In this document: positions 1 to 7,021 of the stretch, one piece after another
Layout of the letters: each line of letters begins with the position of its first letter
Numbering within the stretch: the first letter of the stretch is position 1
Translations under genes and position numbers: made by a program
Assembly (NCBI GenBank): GCA_963578625.1
Contig: CAUZEO010000106.1
Coordinates: 1 to 14,450, forward strand
Direction: 5' to 3'
Source of the DNA: CAUZEO01 sp963578625
Lineage (GTDB): Bacteria; Verrucomicrobiota; Kiritimatiellia; SLOV01
Length of the DNA stretch: 14,450 nucleotides
The notes under the pieces: generated by a model
What the model was told of the DNA's origin: nothing
Databases searched by the model: none
Seen by the model: the letters and a program-made list of their open reading frames with translations, nothing else

Positions 1-807
1 AAAACCAATCTCTGCCAGGCCGTACGCGCCACCCAGGGTCGCGGACTGATGCCGGATGAAACCACACGCTTCAGCCAGAATGGAAAAGACATCTTTCATT
101 TCATGGGGACGAGCACATTCAGCGAGCACACGGTCCTGCCGGAGATTTCGCTGGCCAAAGTGCGCAACGATGCGCCGCTGGAGAAGGTGTGCCTGCTGGG
201 ATGCGGGATCACTACCGGGATCGGAGCGGTACTCAATACGGCGAAGGTGGAGCCGGGCTCGACGATCGCCGTATTTGGACTCGGCGGCGTGGGACTCAGT
301 GTCATCCAGGGCGGAGTGATGGCGAAAGCGGGCCGGATCATTGCCGTCGACATCAATCCCGACAAATTTGATTTTGCAAAGCAGTTGGGCGCAACCGATT
401 GCGTGAATCCCAAGGACCACGATGCGCCGATTCAAGACGTACTGGTCGAAATGACCGACGGCGGCGTGGACTACTCCTTCGAGGCCGTCGGCAACGTGAA
501 TTTGATGCGCGCGGCCCTGGAGTGCTGTCACAAGGGGTGGGGCGAGAGCACCATCATCGGGGTTGCGGGATCGGGCCAGGAAATCACCACCCGTCCGTTT
601 CAACTGGTGACCGGCCGGGTTTGGCGCGGTTCGGCATTCGGCGGCGTTCGTGGGCGCACCGAACTTCCGGGCTTCGTGGACAACTACATGGACGGCAAGA
701 TTAAAATCGACGAACTCATCACCCACACCATGGGTCTTGAGGACATCAACCGGGCCTTCGACCTCATGCACGACGGGGAAAGCATTCGAGCAGTCATTCA
801 TTATTAA
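1..807 (+). CDS. frmA: S-(hydroxymethyl)glutathione dehydrogenase (class III alcohol dehydrogenase), 5'-truncated by window edge
   Basis: Cytoplasmic zinc- and NAD-dependent enzyme that oxidises S-hydroxymethylglutathione (formaldehyde plus glutathione) to S-formylglutathione. The reading frame is open from base 1 and gives 268 residues. The family is about 370 long, so roughly the first 100 residues (GroES-like part, structural zinc site, first catalytic zinc ligands) lie outside the window. Visible class III signatures are CQAVRATQGRGLMPD at the left edge, HFMGTSTFSE, the catalytic zinc cysteine in CLLGCGITTGIG, the Rossmann motif GLGGVG followed by the NAD-ribose acidic residue in AVDIN, and TRPFQLVTGRVW near the C-terminus. 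Internal ATG codons such as the one at 49 are not the start, because family-conserved residues continue upstream of it. It is followed after 25 bp by a TIM-barrel gene and then S-formylglutathione hydrolase, the next pathway step. Identification is firm; assignment to this substrate rests on family similarity plus the downstream hydrolase. Confidence 0.95.
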   Translation, partial: KTNLCQAVRATQGRGLMPDETTRFSQNGKDIFHFMGTSTFSEHTVLPEISLAKVRNDAPLEKVCLLGCGITTGIGAVLNTAKVEPGSTIAVFGLGGVGLSVIQGGVMAKAGRIIAVDINPDKFDFAKQLGATDCVNPKDHDAPIQDVLVEMTDGGVDYSFEAVGNVNLMRAALECCHKGWGESTIIGVAGSGQEITTRPFQLVTGRVWRGSAFGGVRGRTELPGFVDNYMDGKIKIDELITHTMGLEDINRAFDLMHDGESIRAVIHY

Positions 808-832
808 TTTTGCGCAAAAGAAAGGGAAGATC

Positions 833-1639
833 ATGGAATTGAAGCTTTTGAAGTGCGACTGGGGTATGGAGCACCTCGGCGAAATGCCCGACCGGTTGCG
901 GAAATACGCCGCCGCCGGGTACGACGGCATCGAGTGCGCGAACGTCGGGATGGATCCTGACGCGTTCGGGGACCTCACCGGCGAGCTCGGGCTGGACTAC
1001 GTCGCCATGATGTTCTGCGATGACGAACAGGCGTTTCGGGATCAGCTCGATGACATCAAGAAGACGCGGCCCATTCTCATCAACTGTCATCCAGGCCGCG
1101 ATTATTTCGAATTCGACCGCGGAGTGAAGTTTTTTAAGAACGTGATGGATATGGCCGGTGAAGTGGAATGCGAGGTGGTGTACGAAACGCACCGGACCCG
1201 CACACTGTATTCCGCATGGGCCACGCAACGCTACCTGGAGGCAATTCCGGAGATGTTTATCTGCGCGGACTTCAGCCACTTTACCTGTGTGGCCGAAGGC
1301 ACCATGGAGCACATGGATGCCTACAAACAGATGATGGATACTTGTATTGAGCGGACTCGTCACATTCATGCGCGAGTTGGCTGGATGCATGCACCGCAGG
1401 TGCCGGACCCCCGCCTCTCGCCGTTCCTGGAGTGGACGGAGCGCTTTGAAGGCTGGTGGGACCGGGTGATCGGGAATTGCAAAGCCGAGGGGCGTCCTTG
1501 GCTCACCATCAATCCCGAGTTCGGGCCGTTCACCTATCAGCCGGCGGATCCGAAGACCGGGGAGCCGCATGCGGACATCTGGGAAGTCTGCCTGTGGATC
1601 ACGCAACGGTTCCGTGACCGGTGGAACGGACGGCTGTAA
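833..1639 (+). CDS. TIM-barrel sugar-phosphate isomerase/epimerase-like protein (AP-endonuclease-2 fold)
   Basis: A 268-residue protein that looks like the xylose-isomerase-like TIM-barrel superfamily, whose members use a divalent metal to isomerise or epimerise sugars. Likely metal or catalytic residues lie in the expected places: Glu34 in DGIEC, His86 in NCHPGRD, Glu118 and His120 in VVYETHR, Asp146 and His149 in ADFSH, His179 and Arg181 in HIHARVG, and Glu229 in INPEFG. The segment HARVGWMHAPQVPDP is a hallmark of one uncharacterised subgroup. There is no signal peptide, so it is probably cytoplasmic. The ATG at 833 follows a purine-rich AAAGGGAAG and was preferred to upstream in-frame codons inside the dehydrogenase gene. 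It sits 25 bp after the formaldehyde dehydrogenase and 17 bp before S-formylglutathione hydrolase, so it is probably co-transcribed. Its substrate is unknown; the context could point to a sugar or C1-adduct substrate, but that is inference. Confidence 0.85.
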   Translation: MELKLLKCDWGMEHLGEMPDRLRKYAAAGYDGIECANVGMDPDAFGDLTGELGLDYVAMMFCDDEQAFRDQLDDIKKTRPILINCHPGRDYFEFDRGVKFFKNVMDMAGEVECEVVYETHRTRTLYSAWATQRYLEAIPEMFICADFSHFTCVAEGTMEHMDAYKQMMDTCIERTRHIHARVGWMHAPQVPDPRLSPFLEWTERFEGWWDRVIGNCKAEGRPWLTINPEFGPFTYQPADPKTGEPHADIWEVCLWITQRFRDRWNGRL

Positions 1640-1656
1640 TTTCAGGTGCCCATAAA

Positions 1657-2505
1657 ATGTCCACTACGACCATAGAGCGCAAGAGCGACACCGGCATGTT
1701 TGGTGGCCGGGTTTCGTACTACACCCATTCATCCGGGACCTGTTCCTGCGACATGGAGTTTTCCGTGTTCCTGCCGGGAGGCGCCTCCGCCCGGGACCCG
1801 TTGCCGGTGGTATGGTGGCTGTCCGGTCTGACCTGCACTGCCGAGAATTTCACCACCAAAGCCGGCGCACAGAAATATGCCGCGGCGCACAACCTGATCG
1901 TGATCGCGCCCGACACCAGCCCGCGCGGAGACGGTGTTCCGAATGACGACGCCTATGACCTCGGACAGGGCGCGGGATTTTATCTCAATGCGACCCAGGC
2001 GCCGTGGACGACTCATTTTCATATGTACGAATACATTGTGAGTGAGTTGCCGAGTGTCATCGAAGCGAATTTCCCCGCGGATATGTCGCGGCAAGGAATC
2101 TTCGGACACTCCATGGGTGGGCACGGTGCGTTGACGATCGCCCTGAAGAACCCGGGGAGATATAAATCCGTGTCGGCGTTTTCGCCGATTGTCGCTCCGA
2201 CACAGGTGCCATGGGGTGAGAAGGCGCTTACCGCCTACCTCGGGGATGATCGCTCCGCATGGGAGGATTATGATGCGACTCTCCTGGTGGGAAATGCCTC
2301 CGAGCAGCTACCCATCCTTATCGACCAAGGCGATGCGGACAATTTTTTGGAGGAACAGCTCAAGCCGCACCTGTTCGAAGAGGCCTGCAAGGCGGCGGGT
2401 CAAGCCGTGACGGTTCGGATGCAGCCGGGCTATGATCACAGCTACTACTTCATCGCCTCCTTCATGGAAGACCATTTCGCCCACCACGCCAAAGCGCTGC
2501 GGTAG
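1657..2505 (+). CDS. fghA: S-formylglutathione hydrolase
   Basis: Cytoplasmic serine esterase of the esterase D family. It hydrolyses S-formylglutathione to formate and glutathione, completing glutathione-dependent formaldehyde detoxification. It has 282 residues, the normal family length. The alpha/beta-hydrolase triad is visible: nucleophile Ser152 in GHSMGGHG, an acid in the DQGDAD segment (Asp226 or Asp228) and His261 in GYDHSYYF. WWLSGLTCTAENF near residues 53-65 and APDTSPRG at 84-91 are also typical. The ATG at 1657 was chosen over an in-frame GTG at 1621 because the GTG lies inside the upstream gene, and because AGGTG (1644-1648) is correctly spaced for the ATG. It is the third gene of the frmA-like cluster and ends 20 bp before the stop of the convergent minus-strand gene. 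Confidence 0.95.
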   Translation: MSTTTIERKSDTGMFGGRVSYYTHSSGTCSCDMEFSVFLPGGASARDPLPVVWWLSGLTCTAENFTTKAGAQKYAAAHNLIVIAPDTSPRGDGVPNDDAYDLGQGAGFYLNATQAPWTTHFHMYEYIVSELPSVIEANFPADMSRQGIFGHSMGGHGALTIALKNPGRYKSVSAFSPIVAPTQVPWGEKALTAYLGDDRSAWEDYDATLLVGNASEQLPILIDQGDADNFLEEQLKPHLFEEACKAAGQAVTVRMQPGYDHSYYFIASFMEDHFAHHAKALR

Positions 2506-2512
2506 CCGCGCT

Positions 2513-2533
2513 CTTCATGTTCACTTCATGAAG
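2513..2533. terminator. Small hairpin between convergent genes, possible bidirectional terminator
   Basis: CTTCATG (2513-2519) and CATGAAG (2527-2533) form a perfect 7-bp stem with a 7-nt loop. It spans the 20-bp space between two convergent stop codons and runs a few bases into the minus-strand gene. No T-run follows on either strand and the stem is AT-rich, so it may be only a weak or accidental structure. Confidence 0.25.
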
Positions 2534-4334
2534 CACGCGTGGAAGACTCCCTTACGTTCACGGTGATCTCGGAATTCGGCTTTAATTCGAACACCAGGAC
2601 CAAATGGTATTCGTGGTCCCGGTTCCAGGCCAAGTGATGTTCGATGGCGTTCGTTTGTATGCTGGGCGGGCCGTTCTCGGTCGAAACAGGCAGACCCCAC
2701 AGGACGATCACGTAGTCGGGAAACGTTGCTTCCGTTATCATCTGAAGATGGATGGTCCATGTGTCTCCATCGTGGCGCCACCCGGACCGGACGACTTCGA
2801 CGTCCGGAGTGTGGGTGTGCGAAATGGAACTTCCTGTGTTCAGGCCCTCCTGATCCAGGATGCACGTTGGTTCCGTGTAGTCGAAATACCAGATGGGGTT
2901 AGGACACTCCCGCTCGAAACGCATCGAACGATGCTCGTCTTCCATCAAAAGAAATTCGAAGGACAACGGATCTTTGAAATACCGTCCCTGGCGTTGCGCC
3001 AGAATGGTGGATGTACGGGTTTCCCACGGCAGACGTTCCCGGGTTACGAGGTTGCGGTCGTTGCCCCAGTGGGGTTGCCACCACATGTCGTGGTCAATAT
3101 GGTCCGTCTTGCTTACGAACAGGGTTCGGGGCGTCGTCTCGTAGTGGCGGCGATAAAAGTCAGCGATGTCCATGGACAACGCGTACGCGACCTTGAATCG
3201 CTTCGGCGCTTCAAACGCCATGAACTGCTGGTACCGCTGCACAAACTGCGGCAAGGACAAAGGTTTCCCCGGCTCCTGCTTTCCGTGGCCCTCGCTCATA
3301 TTGCATTCAAAACGCAGCTTCGGGAAGATGGGATCGCATACCCCGTCGTAAAGCGGCATGACGAACGCAGGGTGTCCGCTCATGGCGGACAGGTTCCGGA
3401 ACTCCTCCAATCCATGCAACAGGCAGCTCTCGGCCGTGGCCCAGTCTCCTTCCCCCGCCTTGTAGTGCCAACTCGCCGGACCCAGGAAATGCCATCCGCC
3501 GCAAAAATCGTACTGATGTGCGACGACAGGCCCTCCTTTTTCCTGTCTCGCCTTGCGACAATCGAGATTGGAGGAGAAATACGGAAACTCGGGCATCCCC
3601 AACCACGGTTTCGCGTTTCCTTCGATCAGTCCGCAATGGTCCGCGATGCCCAGTTCCGCCAGGGCTTTCGTGTACCCCGGATCCAGGTCATGAAGCATTT
3701 CCACCCGGGCGGAGCGGATGTCGTCCGGGAACGGCATTGCAGCCCGGGCTTTCGCCAGCAGGTCCCCGTATAGTTTCACCCGTTGTGCATGGGTCATCCG
3801 CCACGCGTTGGCATCCGGGAGCTCGGGCACGATCGTATCTCCGAAAAGACGATGATGAGAGAGGAGTTTCTGAAACAGGGGATCGTCCGCTTCGAATTGC
3901 GAAACGGGCAGGCGATTGTCTATTGGAATTCCGGTGGCATGAAACGTCGGTTCACATTCCGGGTCACAGAATGTGCTGAACCGCAAAACGATCCAGTCGT
4001 CCTCCACGACGGCAAAATACCGGGATAGGGTCTCTTCCCCGACGCGCCATTGCGCCAGGTAACTACCCGGCTCCCCGGGGCTGTACTCCACGGTGGCTTC
4101 GCCTCCCGAGACATCGAACTCGATCGTTTTCGCCGGCAGATTCTCGATCCATTCAAGACTCCCCCCGGCAGCAAACTCATCGGCGGAATCGGCGACCTCC
4201 AGGTAACGCGGGAATACGCGCAATGCTCCGGCCGAGACATTTTCAGGCACCTGGAACCGAAACTCGATCGTTTCTCCAAGCTTTAGGAGCCGGGGGCCCG
4301 TGGCCCATTGAGGACGATTTGAGTGGTTGACCAT
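2526..4334 (-). CDS. Uncharacterised 602-residue protein, possible carbohydrate-active enzyme
   Basis: I do not recognise the family. The N-terminal part (about residues 10-110) looks like a beta-sandwich, with a PGEPGSYLAQW stretch of the kind found in Ig-like domains. The centre (about 115-455) is rich in Trp, His, Asp and Tyr and could be a catalytic barrel. Notable pieces are LHDLDPGY (214-221), HQYDFCGGWHFLGPASWHY (273-291) and SKTDHIDHDMWWQPHWGN (408-425), the last resembling a metal- or sugar-binding patch. The C-terminal 130 residues are strand-rich (WTIHLQM, YHLVLVFEL). There is no signal peptide or membrane segment, so it is probably cytoplasmic. The ATG at 4334 was chosen over an in-frame TTG at 4349; neither has a convincing ribosome site. 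It lies 328 bp downstream of the beta-propeller gene on the same strand and probably has its own promoter. A sugar-hydrolase role is a guess from composition and architecture only. Confidence 0.8.
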   Translation of the reverse strand: MVNHSNRPQWATGPRLLKLGETIEFRFQVPENVSAGALRVFPRYLEVADSADEFAAGGSLEWIENLPAKTIEFDVSGGEATVEYSPGEPGSYLAQWRVGEETLSRYFAVVEDDWIVLRFSTFCDPECEPTFHATGIPIDNRLPVSQFEADDPLFQKLLSHHRLFGDTIVPELPDANAWRMTHAQRVKLYGDLLAKARAAMPFPDDIRSARVEMLHDLDPGYTKALAELGIADHCGLIEGNAKPWLGMPEFPYFSSNLDCRKARQEKGGPVVAHQYDFCGGWHFLGPASWHYKAGEGDWATAESCLLHGLEEFRNLSAMSGHPAFVMPLYDGVCDPIFPKLRFECNMSEGHGKQEPGKPLSLPQFVQRYQQFMAFEAPKRFKVAYALSMDIADFYRRHYETTPRTLFVSKTDHIDHDMWWQPHWGNDRNLVTRERLPWETRTSTILAQRQGRYFKDPLSFEFLLMEDEHRSMRFERECPNPIWYFDYTEPTCILDQEGLNTGSSISHTHTPDVEVVRSGWRHDGDTWTIHLQMITEATFPDYVIVLWGLPVSTENGPPSIQTNAIEHHLAWNRDHEYHLVLVFELKPNSEITVNVRESSTRAS

Positions 4335-4395
4335 ACGTTTGTCTAGCAAAGCAATCGGTTCGGACCAAGGACAGAGGACAGTTTGAGATCGAAAT

Positions 4396-4444
4396 GAGCA
4401 AGCTCTCCTTGGGCCCTTCTTTCCTCTATTCTTGTGCAGACACG
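4396..4444. repeat. Imperfect 50-bp direct repeat, copy 1
   Basis: It aligns with 4568-4617 with one single-base gap and scattered substitutions. The strongest shared block is TTTCCTCT, then a T-rich stretch, then GCAGACACG. In this copy the end of the repeat, GACACG (4439-4444), pairs with CGTGTC (4452-4457) to form a hairpin with a 7-nt loop, followed by TTGTTTC on the plus strand. Confidence 0.7.
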
Positions 4445-4521
4445 AGAACCCCGTGTCTTGTTTCTGAGTACAACTCAGTCACCTCTGCAAACTCCGGCCC
4501 GAGCACCGACAACCGAAAACC

Positions 4522-4536
4522 GCGGCCGGAGGCCGC
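4522..4536. repeat. Perfect GC-rich hairpin
   Basis: GCGGCC, a GGA loop, then GGCCGC: a 6-bp all-GC stem with a 3-nt loop, midway between the two direct-repeat copies. No T-run is attached, so a terminator role is unproven. Confidence 0.45.
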
Positions 4537-4567
4537 ACGGAAGAAGGAGAGAGAGGAAAATCGGAGT

Positions 4568-4617
4568 GGGCAGGCTCACATCGGGGCCTTCCTTTCCTCT
4601 TTTCTTGCGCAGACACG
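4568..4617. repeat. Imperfect 50-bp direct repeat, copy 2
   Basis: Second copy of the 4396-4444 sequence. Its right end runs into a bulged GC hairpin (4614-4633: CACGG pairs with CCGTG, GGC with GCC) and then CCGTGCCACG (4629-4638), the core of a palindrome seen again at 6105-6135 and 11978-11988. On the minus strand this lies about 30 bp past the stop of the beta-propeller gene, so the hairpin could end that transcript, although no U-run follows. Confidence 0.65.
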
Positions 4618-4662
4618 GGGCGGAGCCGCCGTGCCACGTTGCTTTGGCTCCGGTTGGGTGTG

Positions 4663-6033
4663 CTACGGATCGATGTCTTCCGACGACTCCGCGATTCCGA
4701 AGAGGTTGCTTCTTGCTCTCACGATCAGCATTCCCTCGGAGATCGCGGGTGTGGCCATGCAGATTTCTCCCAGGGAGTTGGTCGCTATGACCTCGAACTC
4801 GGGGCCGCTACGGAGTACAAGGACATCGCCATTTTCCGAGGTAAAGTAAACCTTGCCGCTTGACGCGACGGGAGATGGACTGAAACCGGTTTGCCCTTCG
4901 CCAAGCCGCTCTTCATAATATTCTTCGCCGGAAGCGACGTCGTAACATTTCAGCACGCCGTTGTCCTTGCTGCTGTAAACACAGTCGCGATAGATGAGCG
5001 GTGTCTGAATGTAGGCGCCGTTGGTAGGGACATGCCACGCGAGGAACCTGGTTTTTGAGGACCCGATTTCCCGCGTGATGTTCCCTCTTGCGTTGGAGCG
5101 GATTGCATAGAGGGGGGAGTTCCCGCCGTGCGCGTTCGTGATAAAAATCAGTCCATGACTTACCACCGGCGTAGGAATGGGGATGTCGCCTCCGCCGCGC
5201 AAGCGCCAGATCGAGCGACCGTTTTTCAGGTTGTACCCCCCGATACGCTTCCAGCCGTTCACGATGACCTGCGTGCGTCGGGGTCCCTTGTGAATCGTCG
5301 GCGTTCCCCAGGTCGGCTCGTCACCCCGATTTTTTCGCCACAGCCTTTTCCCGTCCTCCAGGCGGTACGCCGCCAGGAAGGACTGGCTTAAAACGTCGCA
5401 CTGGACGACAACCTTTCCGTCATGAATGACTGGGGAGCTTCCGTATCCCCACTGGACATCCCGAACTTCCCAGAATCCGGCATCGAGTGCGCCAAGTTTT
5501 TTCTCCCACACCAGCTCTCCGGACATGTCGAAACAAAACAAGCCCTCGGAGCCCAGGATGGCGACGATGTAGGTCCCGTCCGTCGCCGGTGTCGAATTCG
5601 CATGCGATGCCTTCGGGTGCCGGTGGACGGAAGGGACAGCCTGATGCTCCACCGCATCCCAGAGGATGTTGCCGTTGCTCTTGTCGATGCAAAGGAGATG
5701 CCACCGGTGTATCACCTCTTCCTTGACCGGCGCGATGTCCCCGTAGATGCCGACACGCAGCTCGGGATCCGGACTGTCGCTCTCGGCGGTCGTCACGTAA
5801 ATACGGTTCCCCCACACGATCGGGCTGGAATGACCGAGGCCCGGAATGGGCGTTATCCACCGGATGTTATGCCTGGTGTCGATGTCCCATGTGTCAGGTG
5901 TCTCAATCCCTTCCGCGAATCCGCGCGCGAACGGGCCGCGAAAGGACGGCCAGTTGTCCTGGGCAATTGCGGTGAACGCTCCGCCGATCAAGGCAAGAGT
6001 CAGCGCAGAAAAACGGATGGTTCGGATTTTCAT
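4663..6033 (-). CDS. Secreted PQQ-like beta-propeller protein
   Basis: A 456-residue protein with a clear Sec signal peptide: MKIRTIR, a hydrophobic stretch, then TAIA before Gln25. The mature N-terminus NWPSFRGPFARGF is the WPxxRGP opening typical of exported PQQ-like (pyrrolo-quinoline-quinone repeat) propellers in Planctomycetes-like bacteria. Recurrent blade motifs are visible: NGNILWDAV, SGELVWEKKLG, DGKRLWRKN, NGRSIWRLRG and SGEEYYEERLG, interleaved with VYFTS and IYVTT strands. PQQ binding and quinoprotein activity are not implied; many members act as scaffolds or have unknown periplasmic roles. The start at 6033 places the signal peptide at the N-terminus; an upstream in-frame extension adds 43 residues with no recognisable features. 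It is divergent from fdhD, with a 145-bp shared upstream region carrying a strong inverted repeat. Confidence 0.9.
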   Translation of the reverse strand: MKIRTIRFSALTLALIGGAFTAIAQDNWPSFRGPFARGFAEGIETPDTWDIDTRHNIRWITPIPGLGHSSPIVWGNRIYVTTAESDSPDPELRVGIYGDIAPVKEEVIHRWHLLCIDKSNGNILWDAVEHQAVPSVHRHPKASHANSTPATDGTYIVAILGSEGLFCFDMSGELVWEKKLGALDAGFWEVRDVQWGYGSSPVIHDGKVVVQCDVLSQSFLAAYRLEDGKRLWRKNRGDEPTWGTPTIHKGPRRTQVIVNGWKRIGGYNLKNGRSIWRLRGGGDIPIPTPVVSHGLIFITNAHGGNSPLYAIRSNARGNITREIGSSKTRFLAWHVPTNGAYIQTPLIYRDCVYSSKDNGVLKCYDVASGEEYYEERLGEGQTGFSPSPVASSGKVYFTSENGDVLVLRSGPEFEVIATNSLGEICMATPAISEGMLIVRARSNLFGIAESSEDIDP

Positions 6034-6102
6034 GGCGTTCCTGTACAGGGTATCGGATGCGAGCATTCTGGTGCAATACCGAAGCGTTTTCCGCGGAGCC
6101 TC

Positions 6103-6137
6103 TTCCGTGGCACGGGTCAGATACCCGTGCCACGGAA
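6103..6137. repeat. Perfect 15-bp inverted repeat between divergent genes
   Basis: TTCCGTGGCACGGGT (6103-6117) and its exact reverse complement ACCCGTGCCACGGAA (6123-6137) flank a 5-nt spacer CAGAT. Each arm is itself nearly palindromic around CCGTG(G/C)CACGG. It sits 70 bp upstream of the beta-propeller start and 42 bp upstream of fdhD. It could be an operator for either divergent gene, a stable RNA hairpin, or a REP-like dispersed element; the related cores elsewhere favour the last. Confidence 0.85.
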
Positions 6138-6142
6138 TATCC

Positions 6143-6172
6143 TTCTTACTGAATGCTCCCAATTGCTATTAT
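6143..6172 (+). promoter_or_regulatory. Candidate fdhD promoter
   Basis: TATTAT (6167-6172) matches five of six bases of the sigma-70 -10 box. A poor -35, TTCTTA (6143-6148), lies 18 bp upstream. The -10 ends only 6 bp before the ATG at 6179, so transcription would begin at or very near the start codon and the mRNA would be leaderless. No ribosome-binding sequence precedes that ATG, which agrees with this reading. Confidence 0.35.
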
Positions 6173-6178
6173 CGAACC

Positions 6179-6985
6179 ATGACCGCAAGGAGACAGTTCG
6201 ATGGCGTTCGTTTTGACGGGAGCGAATCGGAGAAAGTTCACGACTGGCTTTCCGTTGAAGAGCCGATTCAGATTAATATCAACGGCAAACCGTTCACGAT
6301 TACGATGCGCACTCCCGGGGACGATCCGTTTCTCGTCAAGGGCCTGCTGTTCACTGAGGGCGTGGTGACGCCGGGCGGGATGGGGTATGAATTCGAATCT
6401 CACGAAGATCCGAAGAACCCGGGAAATACCATTGCCGAGATCCAGGTCCCCCCGATTTTCGTTTGTGACCAGTTACTGGAAAAGCGATCGCTTCTCTCCA
6501 ATGCGTCCTGCGGGATTTGCGGTAAGCGGGAACTGGATGACATCCGTTTTGACGGGGAGCCGTTGCAGCCGGAACGAGCTCTGGACGCGAGCCGGCTGCC
6601 TGCGATGGCGGAACGAATGCGGACAGATCAATCCTCATTCGATCATACGGGCGGCTGCCATGCCGCCGCGTTGTTTACGAACGAGGGAAAGTTTCTCGTG
6701 TTGTTCGAAGACGTGGGCAGGCACAACGCGGTGGACAAGGCGATCGGATTTCTTCTGGATCAGAAACAGCTGGCGGCTGCCGACGTTCTATTCGTCAGCG
6801 GGCGCATTTCGTTTGAAATCGTTTCGAAAGCATTTCGAGCCGGAATTCCGTATCTTGCAGCGGTGTCGGCGCCGTCCTCCCTGGCGGTTCAGATGGCGGA
6901 GCAATGCGGGATGTCGGTGCTAGGGTTTTGCCGGGGGCAAAGAGCGACGGTGTACTCGAACCCGGAGAATGTTCGACAGGGGTGA
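6179..6985 (+). CDS. fdhD: Formate dehydrogenase accessory sulfurtransferase FdhD
   Basis: A 268-residue cytoplasmic protein that passes sulfur from a cysteine desulfurase (IscS in E. coli) to the bis-MGD cofactor of formate dehydrogenase, which is needed for its activity. Family signatures are present in order: a FLVKGLLFTEGVV segment (51-63), the sulfur-carrying CxxC pair Cys111/Cys114 in SNASCGICGK, GGCHAAAL (158-165), the cofactor-binding EDVGRHNAVDKAIG (177-190) and SGRISFEIVSKAF (207-219). The ATG at 6179 was chosen because protein upstream in the same frame crosses the beta-propeller gene and has no family features. There is no Shine-Dalgarno sequence. No formate dehydrogenase lies in the window, so it must be elsewhere. 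The upstream formaldehyde cluster makes formate, the substrate of FdhD's client enzyme. Confidence 0.95.
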   Translation: MTARRQFDGVRFDGSESEKVHDWLSVEEPIQININGKPFTITMRTPGDDPFLVKGLLFTEGVVTPGGMGYEFESHEDPKNPGNTIAEIQVPPIFVCDQLLEKRSLLSNASCGICGKRELDDIRFDGEPLQPERALDASRLPAMAERMRTDQSSFDHTGGCHAAALFTNEGKFLVLFEDVGRHNAVDKAIGFLLDQKQLAAADVLFVSGRISFEIVSKAFRAGIPYLAAVSAPSSLAVQMAEQCGMSVLGFCRGQRATVYSNPENVRQG

Positions 6986-7021
6986 GGGATGGGTTTAGTT
7001 TTTAGGTTTCAGGAAAATGTC

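Larger units (their letters stand above)
4335..4662. other. 328-bp intergenic region with direct repeats and hairpins
   Basis: This gap separates two minus-strand genes and should hold the 3' end of the beta-propeller transcript and the promoter of the 602-residue gene. It contains two imperfect copies of a 50-bp sequence (4396-4444 and 4568-4617), a perfect 6-bp GC hairpin (4522-4536), another hairpin at 4614-4633, and purine-rich (4541-4560) and pyrimidine-rich stretches. Open frames crossing it show no recognisable protein and change composition abruptly, so I call no gene here. No clear promoter was found. Confidence 0.7.

Noticed and set aside
794..1606. 270-residue minus-strand open frame
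   Set aside because: It lies opposite the TIM-barrel gene, whose conserved residues identify the coding strand.
2604..3773. 389-residue plus-strand open frame opposite the 602-residue gene
   Set aside because: It is antisense to a longer frame with better protein-like composition, has no recognisable motifs and is rich in Arg/Val as expected for a GC-rich shadow.
4394..4863. Several open frames entering the 328-bp gap from the beta-propeller 3' end
   Set aside because: Half of each overlaps the propeller on the other strand and the rest is repeats and hairpins; no domain-like features.
5846..6178. N-terminal extension of fdhD
   Set aside because: The extra 111 residues cross the beta-propeller start and the inverted repeat and resemble no FdhD sequence.
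5422..6216. 264-residue plus-strand open frame opposite the beta-propeller gene
   Set aside because: The propeller has a signal peptide and blade repeats on the minus strand, so this is a shadow.
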